Assembly (NCBI GenBank): GCA_041494805.1
Contig: JBGQBN010000009.1
Coordinates: forward strand, 44,012 to 108,011
DNA length: 64,000 nucleotides
Reading direction: 5' to 3'
DNA from: JBGQBN01 sp041494805
Lineage (GTDB): Bacteria > Acidobacteriota > Terriglobia > Terriglobales > Acidobacteriaceae
Shown: positions 33,469-42,142 of the stretch, one piece after another
How the letters are laid out: every line of letters begins with the position of its first letter
How positions within the stretch are numbered: position 1 is the stretch's first letter
Position numbers and translations under genes: made by a program
Notes under the pieces: generated by a model
Seen by the model: the letters and a program-made list of their open reading frames with translations, nothing else
Databases searched by the model: none
Told to the model about the DNA's origin: nothing

Positions 33469-34314
33469 ATGAATCTTCGCAAAGTGGTTCTGCCGTTAAT
33501 TATTCTACTGTTTGCATCCGCGCCGCTGGCGCTGGCGCAGGGAACCTACACGCAGATTGATGTGTCGGGGTCAACTAGCACACAATGCCTGGGGATTGAT
33601 AGCGCGGGAGATGTCGTTGGCGAATATTTTGTTGGGGCCCCAATTCATGGATTCCTGCTTAGTGGCGGCACCTACACCACCATTGACTATAGAGGGCTAA
33701 ACACGATCCTTTCGGGAATAAATGACCTGGGCCAGATTGTGGGCAGCAGCGCCGGCGTGGGTGTTGTGTACAACCTTCAGACCCAAACGTTCACCACGTT
33801 ACGTTATCCCAACGCTCATGGCACCTTTGCAACTTCCATCAACAATGCGGGCACAGTCGGAGGGTATTTCTTCCATCATTCCAAGTTCCAGGGTTTTGAG
33901 TTGATTGGCTCGACCTATACCCACATTGCGCCGCCGCATGCGAGTAACACCCTCGTGGGGGGAGTTAGTGGTTCCGGAAAACTGGTGGGTTATGAAGAGA
34001 ACTCCTTCAGCTTCTCGTACTCCCAGGGGACGTATCAAAAATTACAAATACATGGTGCTCCAGGGGTCGCCCCGGTATTCGGAATCAACCCCGCAGGCAA
34101 TACACTGGTGGGCGTCTATGTCCCATCCCAGGGAGTCGTCGCTGGATTTGTTTACCAGAACAAGACTTTGCAGACATTGGAGTTTCCGGGATCGAACGAA
34201 ACCATTGCCAGTGGCATCAATGACGCTGGAGAGGTAGTAGGGTACTTCTACGACTCCGACGGCGTTACTAGTCACGGCTTCACCTGGACGCCTCCCGCTG
34301 ATGCGGCGAAGTAG
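33469..34314 (+). CDS. Secreted HAF-repeat protein, plus-strand paralogue
   Basis: This encodes 281 residues from ATG 33,469 with a signal peptide (RKVVLPLIILLFASAPLALA). The mature part starts GTYTQIDVSGS, with HAF units (IDSAGDVVGEYFV, INDLGQIVGSSAG, INNAGTVGGYF, INDAGEVVGYFYD) and ends HGFTWTPPADAAK. It is close to the minus-strand gene at 25,183, including the C-terminus, so it is a recent duplicate separated by 7 kb and inverted. The ribosome site is GGAGGTCAGCC. Confidence 0.82.
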   Translation: MNLRKVVLPLIILLFASAPLALAQGTYTQIDVSGSTSTQCLGIDSAGDVVGEYFVGAPIHGFLLSGGTYTTIDYRGLNTILSGINDLGQIVGSSAGVGVVYNLQTQTFTTLRYPNAHGTFATSINNAGTVGGYFFHHSKFQGFELIGSTYTHIAPPHASNTLVGGVSGSGKLVGYEENSFSFSYSQGTYQKLQIHGAPGVAPVFGINPAGNTLVGVYVPSQGVVAGFVYQNKTLQTLEFPGSNETIASGINDAGEVVGYFYDSDGVTSHGFTWTPPADAAK

Positions 34315-34373
34315 TGCTGACCGCTTCTGATGGATCTCGCTAAAGCTCTAATTTCTACACAGTAAGCCCGCCA

Positions 34374-37300
34374 CTACCACTTGGTCCGATCACCCTCCGC
34401 GCACCACCTGCTGTGGGACTGCTCGTTAACCTCTTCTTGAGTTGGGGCTGGCGCTTGGTTCGCGAGCGGCGTGAGCGACTGCAATTCAAACTGCAACGCA
34501 CTGGTTCCTCCCGAAGTCGTCCCCAGGATCAGCAAGGCACCGGGAAAACCGCCCGTGGAAGGCTGAATGGTGGCAAAGGCATTGGTATCCGATTGCACTG
34601 ATACCTGCGACAAACCCAGAATGATTGGCATGGGATTCCTGCCGATGATGCCGTCTCCGGTCGAGAGTATCGGCGCGTCATCTGCCGCACGGCCGATGAT
34701 TGACTGGAACACCATCGCGACTCCACACACCGGATTTGCCGGCACCGCCGAATCGGTGACCTCGACTGTCACCGGCTGAAAGCTCTGGCCGACTGGGACG
34801 ACCTGAAAGCTGCCTGCAACTGGCTCTAGTCTCAGTGAGGAAATCGGCACGGCGGTCTCGGTGAAATTTTGGCAGGGGGCGTCTCCGGGCTCGACGCAGG
34901 CGCTGACCAGCACATCCCCGGCCAGGCCGGCTAGGTGCAGAGTGGTGCGGGAATAACCGTTGGAATCGGTCGTGGTGGTGGAAAAACTCAGCGTGCCCGA
35001 TCCCTTAAGTATCTGGTAGTTGACGGTGCGGCCGGGGAGCGGCACACCGTTGCCGAGGACGCGGGCGGCGAGGGCCACGTCCATGGTTGCGCCCTGGGCA
35101 ATCCAGGAAAAAGGAGAAACGAGGGCAATGTCTAAGGCTGAGGACTTGCCTACCAGCGTGGTTTGCACCTGCTTCGGGATCGCGTACGACGCGGGAGCCA
35201 GCACAGCGGAAATGGTCATGGCACCTACCTGGATCGGTGTGACCGCAGTGGAGGCTTGGCCGCTTTCGTCGGTGAAGATGGTACAACTTGCCGCGCCGCC
35301 GCACACCGCAAAGGACACAGCCGGTGCAGAAGTAAAGAACACGCTCGCCCCAGCCACGGGAATCACGCCGTTGGGGTCGAGTACCTGCACCCGGATTGGA
35401 TTTGGCGCCTGTCCGCCGACCGGCGTCGCTGGATTCGACCCCACGACCAACCGGATGATGTCGTTTGGTCCCGCGCCGTAGGTCAGAACGTCGGTCATGG
35501 TCGAGGCCGAACCGGTAGCCGGATCGCTGAGCGTGAGGCTCTGCACTCCGTCTGGCTGCGCGGGCGCAGTCACGACTACTTGACTCGCGGAGACTCCCAG
35601 CACGGGTGCGTTTGTAGATGCGGCGCTGACCGTCGTATTTGTGCGGAAACCCAGGCCCTGTATAGCCAGCACCGTCCCGCCACCCACACGGGCGCGTGCC
35701 GGGGCTACGTTATCGCCGTAGAAAACCCGGGCGTGGTAGCGGTAGTCGGGTCGTCCGTCCCCACGGTAGTCAGATATGCCGATACGGAAGTTGGTTGTGG
35801 CCAGCAGGACCGCATTCAAGCGCGTCATGCCGAAGTTCAGGGAGTTAAAGGCCAGGGGGGTGTTGGCGGGCGCCGGATATGTTCCAGGGTCGTCCAGCGA
35901 CCACATGCCGATCACGGGTTGGGATTTGCTCTCCGAGGCCGCCGCGAATTCATCCAGCGCGGTTACCTCCACCGACAACGTGCGGTTGTTCTGGCCAGAG
36001 AACCAGAAGTAATCGGCATTGCCATAGCCGCTAAGCGCAGCCGCCCAGTCTCCTCCCACGGGCACAGATGCGGGGCTGGCGTAATCGTCAGGCTCGAACC
36101 AATCCTGCTTCTGAAGCGTGCTACCGGGCATCAGGATGTCCTGCTGAACATCGCCACCCTGGCTAACCGTCACCATGACCGGCTGCGCCGCGCCCGAAGG
36201 GTGTACCTGCCACGGCCCGTACGGTCCGACCGCCGCCGACCACAGGGGATCGATTGCTTCCACACTCAGCTGGTACTGCGCGCTGCCGGCGCCGTCTGGA
36301 ATTTCCAGGCCGGTGAGATCAAATGATCCCTCGACCGTGGGATCGTCGGAGCCGAAGCGGTCGAAGGGTTGGCCCGTAGCGTCGTTGAAGCCGGTGGCCG
36401 TGTTGCCGGCGTTGCCGCGGAAGAGAAAGCCGGAAACCGACACGGCTGCATAAGCCCGTGAAGCTTTTCCGGTTGCCGGATCAACCCAGCGGGCTACCAC
36501 ATTCACACCTTGCATGCCTTGGGCGGGCTGTCCAGAGCCGTCCACAAAGTGAACGGCCCCGTGAATACGAATTGTGTTTTCGAAAAAGAGTTGCTTGCCG
36601 GGGAAATTGTTCTGGTTCTCGGTGGTGACCGGATACAGCCGGGAGAGAGCGGCGCGATCATCCATCTTGGGCTGATCGGCATTGGGATAACAGGCGGAAA
36701 TGGGAACACAGCTCACGCTGTCGGTGGCGTGCAGGATCGTGAAGCCGACATAGTCGTCCGGCGTGGGGGCTGGGCTAAAGGTGAGAACGTTCACATTCAC
36801 CTGCGACCAATCCAGACCCAGCACCCGTCCCAGTACTCGCACCAAGCGGTATTCCACATCCGGCAGCTGCGCGGAGGCTTGCGCACAGTTGCCGTTCAGA
36901 ATCACCAGAGCGTGAAGCAGATGAGCGTCGGTACTCAGATTGTCGAGTCCGCCGAAGACCGCGTTGCTGAAGCAACTGTCGATGCCTCCGGCGCCAAGAC
37001 CTAAGAGCGCGTCTGTGACTTGGCCGTCGGCGTCGTAAACCACGGCCACGGGTTTATCCACTGCGGTGGGCAGGATGTCTGCTGGCATGGTAATGGTGCC
37101 GTCACCATTGGTGAAGACATTCTGGCCGCTGACGTCTTCACTGAGCTGCCCAGCAAGCGTGGCCGAGACGGCCGCTGTCGTAATTGAAGTCCAGCGGCTG
37201 AAGGCATCGCCCACGAAGGCATCAGCGCTGGCATGGGGGAGGATTGGACTAAGGTCTCCCTGATCGGTGTAGTAGTTAACCGTGCCTTGCGCCCAGGTCA

Positions 37301-37466
37301 AGGGCATACCCTTGGTGCCGGGATCGAAATAACTGATTCCGGCGATGTAGTGCGGCCCGCCCGCCCAAAGCGGTTGAGGCAACATGATGAGTGCGGCGAC
37401 TGTTGCCAGCGCATAAAGGATGCGTCGCAGAGGGCCTCCGTAGGCAAGACAGCGATGTGACGTCAT
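34374..37466 (-). CDS. Large secreted Ig-like protein with degenerate matrixin-like domain
   Basis: This 1030-residue protein starts with a signal peptide (LRRILYALATVAALIMLPQP). A matrixin-like region follows (ISYFDPGTKGMPLTWAQGTV, then AFSRWTSITTAAVS), but where a zinc protease would have HExxH it reads VRVLGRVLGLDWSQVN, so it is probably inactive. The middle and C-terminal parts contain repeated bacterial Ig-like/IPT units (VGGGTVLAIQGLGFRTNTTV, and VQVLDPNGVIPVAGASVFFT). ATG 37,466 follows a GAGGAG site and starts 2 bp after the 179-aa gene stop, making a tight operon. A large surface protein of unknown ligand. Confidence 0.75.
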   Translation of the reverse strand: MTSHRCLAYGGPLRRILYALATVAALIMLPQPLWAGGPHYIAGISYFDPGTKGMPLTWAQGTVNYYTDQGDLSPILPHASADAFVGDAFSRWTSITTAAVSATLAGQLSEDVSGQNVFTNGDGTITMPADILPTAVDKPVAVVYDADGQVTDALLGLGAGGIDSCFSNAVFGGLDNLSTDAHLLHALVILNGNCAQASAQLPDVEYRLVRVLGRVLGLDWSQVNVNVLTFSPAPTPDDYVGFTILHATDSVSCVPISACYPNADQPKMDDRAALSRLYPVTTENQNNFPGKQLFFENTIRIHGAVHFVDGSGQPAQGMQGVNVVARWVDPATGKASRAYAAVSVSGFLFRGNAGNTATGFNDATGQPFDRFGSDDPTVEGSFDLTGLEIPDGAGSAQYQLSVEAIDPLWSAAVGPYGPWQVHPSGAAQPVMVTVSQGGDVQQDILMPGSTLQKQDWFEPDDYASPASVPVGGDWAAALSGYGNADYFWFSGQNNRTLSVEVTALDEFAAASESKSQPVIGMWSLDDPGTYPAPANTPLAFNSLNFGMTRLNAVLLATTNFRIGISDYRGDGRPDYRYHARVFYGDNVAPARARVGGGTVLAIQGLGFRTNTTVSAASTNAPVLGVSASQVVVTAPAQPDGVQSLTLSDPATGSASTMTDVLTYGAGPNDIIRLVVGSNPATPVGGQAPNPIRVQVLDPNGVIPVAGASVFFTSAPAVSFAVCGGAASCTIFTDESGQASTAVTPIQVGAMTISAVLAPASYAIPKQVQTTLVGKSSALDIALVSPFSWIAQGATMDVALAARVLGNGVPLPGRTVNYQILKGSGTLSFSTTTTDSNGYSRTTLHLAGLAGDVLVSACVEPGDAPCQNFTETAVPISSLRLEPVAGSFQVVPVGQSFQPVTVEVTDSAVPANPVCGVAMVFQSIIGRAADDAPILSTGDGIIGRNPMPIILGLSQVSVQSDTNAFATIQPSTGGFPGALLILGTTSGGTSALQFELQSLTPLANQAPAPTQEEVNEQSHSRWCAEGDRTKW

Positions 37467-37468
37467 GC

Positions 37469-38008
37469 TCACTCCTCGGCTACGCGTTGGACGCCGTGGG
37501 TAAGGTCACCCCGGCTCATGCCAGGTTTGTTTCGCAACTGCGCCGGCGACTCCGGATCAGGCATCCGAGTCTGGATTCGCACTTGGTTCAGGATCTCTTG
37601 ACCGTTGCGGTCCAGCGTGAAGCGACCCAGGGAGCCATCCACGGGGCTGGTCAGGCCTAGTTTGCTAAGTGGATAGAGAAACAGCAGGACCTGTTCCCCG
37701 GTGCGGTAGCGCTCCCCGGAGTCCCACAGCCCGGCCCACTCGTGAATCGTCAGAGTCTGTCCGGCGCGCGGGCCACGGATCGCCTGGTCCACGCGGAAGG
37801 TGATTCGCGTGGTCGCCACGGCATGGGCCTGGGCAGCGTCAACGCGCTCGACGGCCGTTACCGTTCCGGCGAAGATGTAGCCGGACTTTCGGGTCAACTG
37901 CTGCAAGTTGGGCGGGTTGGGCCCCTGCGCGGTGGCCGGTGGAAGCAGTGCCAGCACGAAAAGCAGAATCGGCCAGAGAGCAAAGAGCCTGCGGAACGGC
38001 GATGACAT
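37469..38008 (-). CDS. Secreted protein encoded before the Ig-like protein
   Basis: This 179-residue protein has a signal peptide (LFALWPILLFVLALLPPATA). The mature part has KSGYIFAGTVTAVERVDA, TTRITFRVDQAIRGPRAGQT, LTIHEWAGLWDSGERYRTGE and VLLFLYPLSKLGLTSPVDGS. This pattern resembles small exported beta-barrel-like proteins found next to the matrixin/Ig-like proteins of Acidobacteriota; I recognise the context but not a named family. The two genes are 2 bp apart and likely act together. Confidence 0.65.
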   Translation of the reverse strand: MSSPFRRLFALWPILLFVLALLPPATAQGPNPPNLQQLTRKSGYIFAGTVTAVERVDAAQAHAVATTRITFRVDQAIRGPRAGQTLTIHEWAGLWDSGERYRTGEQVLLFLYPLSKLGLTSPVDGSLGRFTLDRNGQEILNQVRIQTRMPDPESPAQLRNKPGMSRGDLTHGVQRVAEE

Positions 38009-38313
38009 AGCGAGCCTCGCGGACGGATCGAGGCCAGCCGTTGACGGGGAGCAGATAGATGTTAGCCAGGGGAAGGATGAAGCACTGTGTCGGCGGTCAC
38101 AGGTTCATGTGACAGAGGTATGGCTGGCTGAGGAAAACCTGTCGCACAAACATGCCTGCGGAAGAGCAGACCTCAGGGGCTAAAGCCCGAATCATGCGGA
38201 GGCCCTTACGGCACGGCTGGAAGCCGTGCCCTCCCGAAGTCCTTCCTGCGCGGCTGGAAGCCGTGCCCTTCCCACGTTGCCTCCGACAGCATTTGTGAAA
38301 TAGCCAATAGGTT
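38009..38313. other. 305-bp region with dispersed palindromes
   Basis: From 38,174 it contains CAGGGGCTAAAGCCC, a GGCACGGCTGGAAGCCGTGCC unit (38,209-38,236), a second copy (38,250-38,275), and the 73-bp dispersed element shared with 27,190. It lies between the 179-aa gene start and the YihY gene end. No gene is supported. Confidence 0.6.
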
Positions 38314-38320
38314 CTAGAGC
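38174..38320. repeat. Cluster of dispersed palindromes and element copy 2
   Basis: CAGGGGCTAAAGCCC is followed by two GGCTGGAAGCCGTGCCCT units and by CCCACGTTGCCTCCGACAGC with CATTTGTGAAA, which matches the element at 27,190-27,262. Confidence 0.65.
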
Positions 38321-39204
38321 CTTCGCCGGCTGTGCTGTTGCGCGGACAAATTCGCTCCCGTGAGCAGCAGGAGTCCGCAAAGGAAGGCCCAGAACATCAA
38401 GCTCACAGACAAAGCAAACGGTCCATACACTTCCTGGAAGTTCAGCCGGGGTAGGGCCAGGATGTAGGCGTACTTGAGAGCCTCCGTCAGCAGGCCCATA
38501 ATCACCGCCGTCGGTAGCACCGCTCGCGCCGGGACCTTGCCATTGGGCAACAGCCAGTAGATGAGGAAAAAAATAGCGATGCTGGCCGCGATGGCGAAGA
38601 TCTTCATGACTACAAAACCGGTCACCCGAACCACGAAGGCGCCGTAGCCGTGCAAGGAGGGTGCGAGAAGCGCCACGTTGCCGGCAGTCAAAGCAATCGA
38701 GAGCAGGGCCAGCAGCCCACAGCTAAATGCCAGGCCCAGGGAAATGAGCTGATTGCCCAGGTAGGATCGGTTGTTGGGAAAGCGCCAAATGCGGTTCAAC
38801 GCGACTTCCAGCGGCATGAAAATTCCGGCGGAAGTGATCAGAAGAATCAGCAGCGAAAACACCTGTGCCCGATGACGTGCGTCCACCATCGCGTTCAGGT
38901 TGCGAATCACGAAATCTTGTCCGGCAGGCAGGTAGTCGCGAAGCAGTTGCACCACCACGTCGTACATGACGGGCGAGTGGAATACACGCCGGATCAGCAT
39001 CATCAGCAGCAGCATGAAGGGGAAGAAAGACAGGATGGCGTTAGCCGCGACCGAGAATGCAAACGTATGTACCTCGGTGCGTAACAAATATTTCACTGTT
39101 GAAACAGCCAGCCCGGAACCAGTTCCGGCAGCCCGGGGCCGAGCGCTCGCAGCCGCCGGCGCTACCGAAGAGGTCGAATATGACTGGAGGTCATCGGCTG
39201 ACAT
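38314..39204 (-). CDS. YihY/UPF0761 family integral membrane protein
   Basis: This 296-residue protein has six predicted membrane segments and the YihY/BrkB family pattern: FAFSVAANAILSFFPFMLLL, then VQLLRDYLPAGQDFVIRNL, ILLITSAGIFMPLEVALNRI, WRFPNNRSYLGNQLI, and the C-terminal YGPFALSVSLMFWAFLCGLL. The family was once called ribonuclease BN but is now regarded as a membrane protein of unknown transport or envelope role. The N-terminal 30 residues are Ala/Ser-rich and cytoplasmic. Confidence 0.88.
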   Translation of the reverse strand: MSADDLQSYSTSSVAPAAASARPRAAGTGSGLAVSTVKYLLRTEVHTFAFSVAANAILSFFPFMLLLMMLIRRVFHSPVMYDVVVQLLRDYLPAGQDFVIRNLNAMVDARHRAQVFSLLILLITSAGIFMPLEVALNRIWRFPNNRSYLGNQLISLGLAFSCGLLALLSIALTAGNVALLAPSLHGYGAFVVRVTGFVVMKIFAIAASIAIFFLIYWLLPNGKVPARAVLPTAVIMGLLTEALKYAYILALPRLNFQEVYGPFALSVSLMFWAFLCGLLLLTGANLSAQQHSRRRL

Positions 39205-39665
39205 CTCCTAATCCTATCAGAGAGTTGCGACTCGTCAGCTGGCTGAACCGCGGCTGAACTACGAAGCACGCGGTGTGCCGTCACTACGCCTGCCGGAGGC
39301 TGTATAGCAACTCCTCAACGTTAAAACGTTTTACTCCTTGTCATTCTCCTCTTGCCAGATGCGACGTTCCTGAATATTATGCTGTGCTCGTTGTGTCGAG
39401 TTCGAGCAGCGAGACCATTGTTTTCAGGTTGATGTTTCGTGTTCAGCAAGTCGAAACTCGCGCTAGCACGACAGGCTCCGGAGCTTTGCGCCGTACTTTC
39501 TGCCGACGGCGCAGAACTCAGGAGCCTTTCTTGTTAGCCCCGGTTCGGCGGCCGGCGAAGTGTTGACCGTTGTACTTCCACGTCCTTCGAAGGGGGGTAG
39601 CACGAAGCATGAGCTTCACGGGGGGCGCGGGAGCTTAATTCAGCAGAGGCGAAAGGAGTTTCTTT
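39205..39665 (+). promoter_or_regulatory. Long structured leader upstream of the cold-shock gene
   Basis: This 461-bp region precedes the csp start. TAAAACGTTTTA (39,322-39,333) is a perfect 12-bp palindrome. Further on, GGCTCC (39,474) and GGAGCC (39,521) enclose a stem of TGCGCCGT (39,487-39,494) with ACGGCGCA (39,506-39,513), followed by TTTCTTGTT, an attenuator-like arrangement. Cold-shock genes commonly have long thermosensing leaders. A GAAAGGAGTTTC ribosome site ends it. The YihY promoter lies at its left edge. Confidence 0.5.
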
Positions 39666-39869
39666 GTGAGAGAGAAGGGCACAGTCAAGTGGTTCAACGG
39701 GGCCAAGGGGTATGGTTTTATCCAACGCTCCACCGGGGAAGATGTTTTCGTTCACTTCTCCGCCATCCAGGAGAACGGTTACCGCACGCTTAACGAGGGC
39801 GAGACCGTAGAGTTCGACCTGCTAAAGGGGCCCAAGGGCTTTCAGGCGGGTAACGTCGTCCGCGTGTAA
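39666..39869 (+). CDS. Cold-shock domain protein (CspA family)
   Basis: This 67-residue protein begins with GTG 39,666 after a GGAG site. It is a single OB-fold nucleic-acid-binding domain with RNP1 (KGYGFIQ), RNP2 (VFVHFSAI) and the N-terminal GTVKWFNGAKGY. It binds single-stranded RNA/DNA and acts as an RNA chaperone. Length is exactly that of Csp proteins. It has a long leader suitable for cold-induced control. Confidence 0.92.
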   Translation: MREKGTVKWFNGAKGYGFIQRSTGEDVFVHFSAIQENGYRTLNEGETVEFDLLKGPKGFQAGNVVRV

Positions 39870-39953
39870 GCAGTCCCGATTCAGCCACTCACTAACCCTC
39901 TCAGCTTCCCCTGGGAGGGTTTCTTGTTTCTGGTTTCGATTGTGGGGGGGAGA

Positions 39954-40056
39954 ATTGTTGACTGTTGATTTTTGATTGTTGATTGAAATACCCTCCGCAA
40001 TTGATTTCGAAGGCAGGTTGGAAATATGGGCTCTGCCAATCAACAATCAACAATAG
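39954..40056. repeat. Inverted word-repeat cassette, TTGATTGTTGAT type
   Basis: The left arm (39,954-39,985) and the right arm (40,037-40,056) share TTGATTGTTGATTG as perfect 14-bp inverted sequences (39,972-39,985 with 40,037-40,050). It lies between convergent genes: csp and the TPR protein. The word is the same as in the cassette at 89-162. Confidence 0.75.
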
Positions 40057-40060
40057 TCTT

Positions 40061-42082
40061 CTACTGAAGTTCCAGCGAAACCAAGTCCCCGTCGGTCTTC
40101 CCCCCGGCTTTGTAATTGACCGCGACTGGTCGGTTCGTCCATGCGCAAGAAAACTCATCCACGCCGATCAGTAGCAGCGACTTGTAATTTTCTGTTCGCA
40201 ACTTGACGGTCTTTGTTCCCGCCGTAACGGTCAGCAGCGCGGCCGGGGCTGATGCACAATCCACGCTCAGCAATCTCCCTTTTATGAACTGGACGGGCCG
40301 CTTGTCCGGCGCTGGCTCTGGCGGCTGGGCGCGTTCTTCCTCATCTTCGTTCGCCGTCACTGCGGGCGTGGTGACCGCTTTCGGCGGCGCGCTAGGGCGT
40401 TGAGGGACAATGGGCTGTGGTGGCGAGGCGGTAGTTTGCGGAGTGGGGGCTTGCTGCGGCAGCAGGCCGTACTTCTTCAGGAAAGGAAGGTCTTCCAGGT
40501 TCTTTCTCGCGGCCTGCGCGATTTGCGGATTCTGGCTGCCTTTGAGACGCTCCAGCAACGCCGTGGCCGCGTCCCAATTCTTGCCCTGCATGTAGATCAG
40601 CCCCATGTTCAGTTGGTAGTCTTCGCTACGCGGGCTGAGCAGGATAGCAGTCCGCATCGACGCCATCGCCGAGTTGATGCCGCCGCCTTCGACTCGCGCC
40701 ATGGCGAGCATGCTGTACGCCTCGGCGAAGTCGGGATCCCAGTCGAGCACCTTTTGCAGATCCTGCATCATGTTCGACAACCCGTGGAACAGCTGGCCGC
40801 TGGACTGAGCCGCGCGATACTTCGACAATGCCAGGTAGTACCGCACCCAGACATCGTTGGCATCGAGTTCCATGGCCCTGCCCAATTCCTCCATGGTCTG
40901 GCTGAATTCCTTCTTCTCCAGGTGGGCCCAGGCCAGCGCGCGATGCGCGATCGCATTTTCCATCTTGGGCTTGCTCACAATGTCATCGAGTTCTTTCAAC
41001 CCCTGGTCGCGATGCTCCGGCAGCCGCAAAGACATCTCCGCCAGCAATGCCTGTCCATCCGAATCTGAAACTTTCTGCGTGCTGGTTCCAATCGTGCCGG
41101 GCTGTACCGAGGAAGGGGACTGATACAGGGGGTTGCCCGGATTGGCTGAGCCCGGCTGCTGTGCCTTGTCCTGCGCCAGGAGCGAGGGCGCGAGGGAGTG
41201 AATGTAGTCTTTCACCGCCTGCTCGAACTGTGCCGCGCTCATGCCGTAAGCCTGCTGGATCGCTTGCTCCACAGGTACTTTCTGGTTCTGCACCAGGTCG
41301 AAGTAGGTTCCGGTCTCCGACAGCTTGTTCTGGTTGAGCAAGTAGTGCATCACCATCCACGACTGGGCGTAGAACAAGGTGTGGTGTGTGGCCTCCGGAT
41401 AGCTCGAAGTTTCCGCTTTCATGGTGAACAAGTCGGGCATGGCTATCCACACCGGCTGGTTTAACAGGTCAGTAAGTGACTTGGGCTGATTGCGGACTTC
41501 AGACTGGTTGCGCGGAATGTCCTGGCGCCCCGACCTGTTCAATTCCGGATCGCCGCCAAGCTCCACCTGCTGGTCAGTCAGGCGAAGGCTGGAGAAGTAT
41601 TCCGCAAAGCCTTCGTCGAACCAGGCTTGCGTGGGCGGGTAGTTGTAGTTCAACAGCATGTGGGCGAAATCGTGGGACACGGCCCGCCAGCTTTCGTCTT
41701 CAAACAGGTTCAGCACGACGTAGTCGCGGTCGGCGCCCGCCAGAAAGAATCCCCGTTCGCTGATAAGCCGCCCCTGACGGACAGGTGCGAGCCGGAGATA
41801 TTCCTCGTCAGTCTTGAGGGCGAGAATCTCCAGCGGCTGGGACAGGTTCACCCGGGTTTTCATCATCAGTTGGGCAAAAACACCGCGCATTTGCTCGAAG
41901 CGCAGAACAACCTCACGGCCTTTTTTCTCGCCCGCATCGGTGAGAACCGAGAAGTGGGTGGAACTGACACGGATCCATTTTGGTTCGGAGTCTTTCGCCC
42001 TTGCAGCGGGAAGTAGTGCCAGCGCCCACAGTAGAAAAAGAGGAGGAAGAAGTCGGCGCAGGTAGGTGTAAACGCGGGGCAT
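40061..42082 (-). CDS. Secreted degenerate MA-type peptidase with TPR domain
   Basis: This 673-residue protein has a signal peptide (LLPPLFLLWALALLPAARAK). The first domain follows the DUF1570/peptidase MA pattern: RVSSTHFSVLTDAGEKKGRE, then AVSHDFAHMLLNY with H-D-x-x-H in place of HExxH, and AWFDEGFAEYFSSL with the third metal ligand. The Asp instead of Glu suggests weak or lost catalysis. Residues about 320-520 form TPR-like helices (ALAWAHLEKKEFSQTMEELG, AMELDANDVWVRYYLALSKY). The Pro-rich tail precedes a C-terminal beta-rich part. Probably an exported scaffold or chaperone. Confidence 0.7.
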   Translation of the reverse strand: MPRVYTYLRRLLPPLFLLWALALLPAARAKDSEPKWIRVSSTHFSVLTDAGEKKGREVVLRFEQMRGVFAQLMMKTRVNLSQPLEILALKTDEEYLRLAPVRQGRLISERGFFLAGADRDYVVLNLFEDESWRAVSHDFAHMLLNYNYPPTQAWFDEGFAEYFSSLRLTDQQVELGGDPELNRSGRQDIPRNQSEVRNQPKSLTDLLNQPVWIAMPDLFTMKAETSSYPEATHHTLFYAQSWMVMHYLLNQNKLSETGTYFDLVQNQKVPVEQAIQQAYGMSAAQFEQAVKDYIHSLAPSLLAQDKAQQPGSANPGNPLYQSPSSVQPGTIGTSTQKVSDSDGQALLAEMSLRLPEHRDQGLKELDDIVSKPKMENAIAHRALAWAHLEKKEFSQTMEELGRAMELDANDVWVRYYLALSKYRAAQSSGQLFHGLSNMMQDLQKVLDWDPDFAEAYSMLAMARVEGGGINSAMASMRTAILLSPRSEDYQLNMGLIYMQGKNWDAATALLERLKGSQNPQIAQAARKNLEDLPFLKKYGLLPQQAPTPQTTASPPQPIVPQRPSAPPKAVTTPAVTANEDEEERAQPPEPAPDKRPVQFIKGRLLSVDCASAPAALLTVTAGTKTVKLRTENYKSLLLIGVDEFSCAWTNRPVAVNYKAGGKTDGDLVSLELQ

Positions 42083-42142
42083 GGGCCTGCCAGGAAGAAG
42101 AATCCGAACCTCAAGAATGTATCACGCGCCCGGGAACTGATC

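Noticed and set aside
35163..36326. Long plus-strand frame opposite the Ig-like gene
   Set aside because: It is the antisense shadow of the 34,374-37,466 gene, with Arg/Gly/His-rich non-protein composition.
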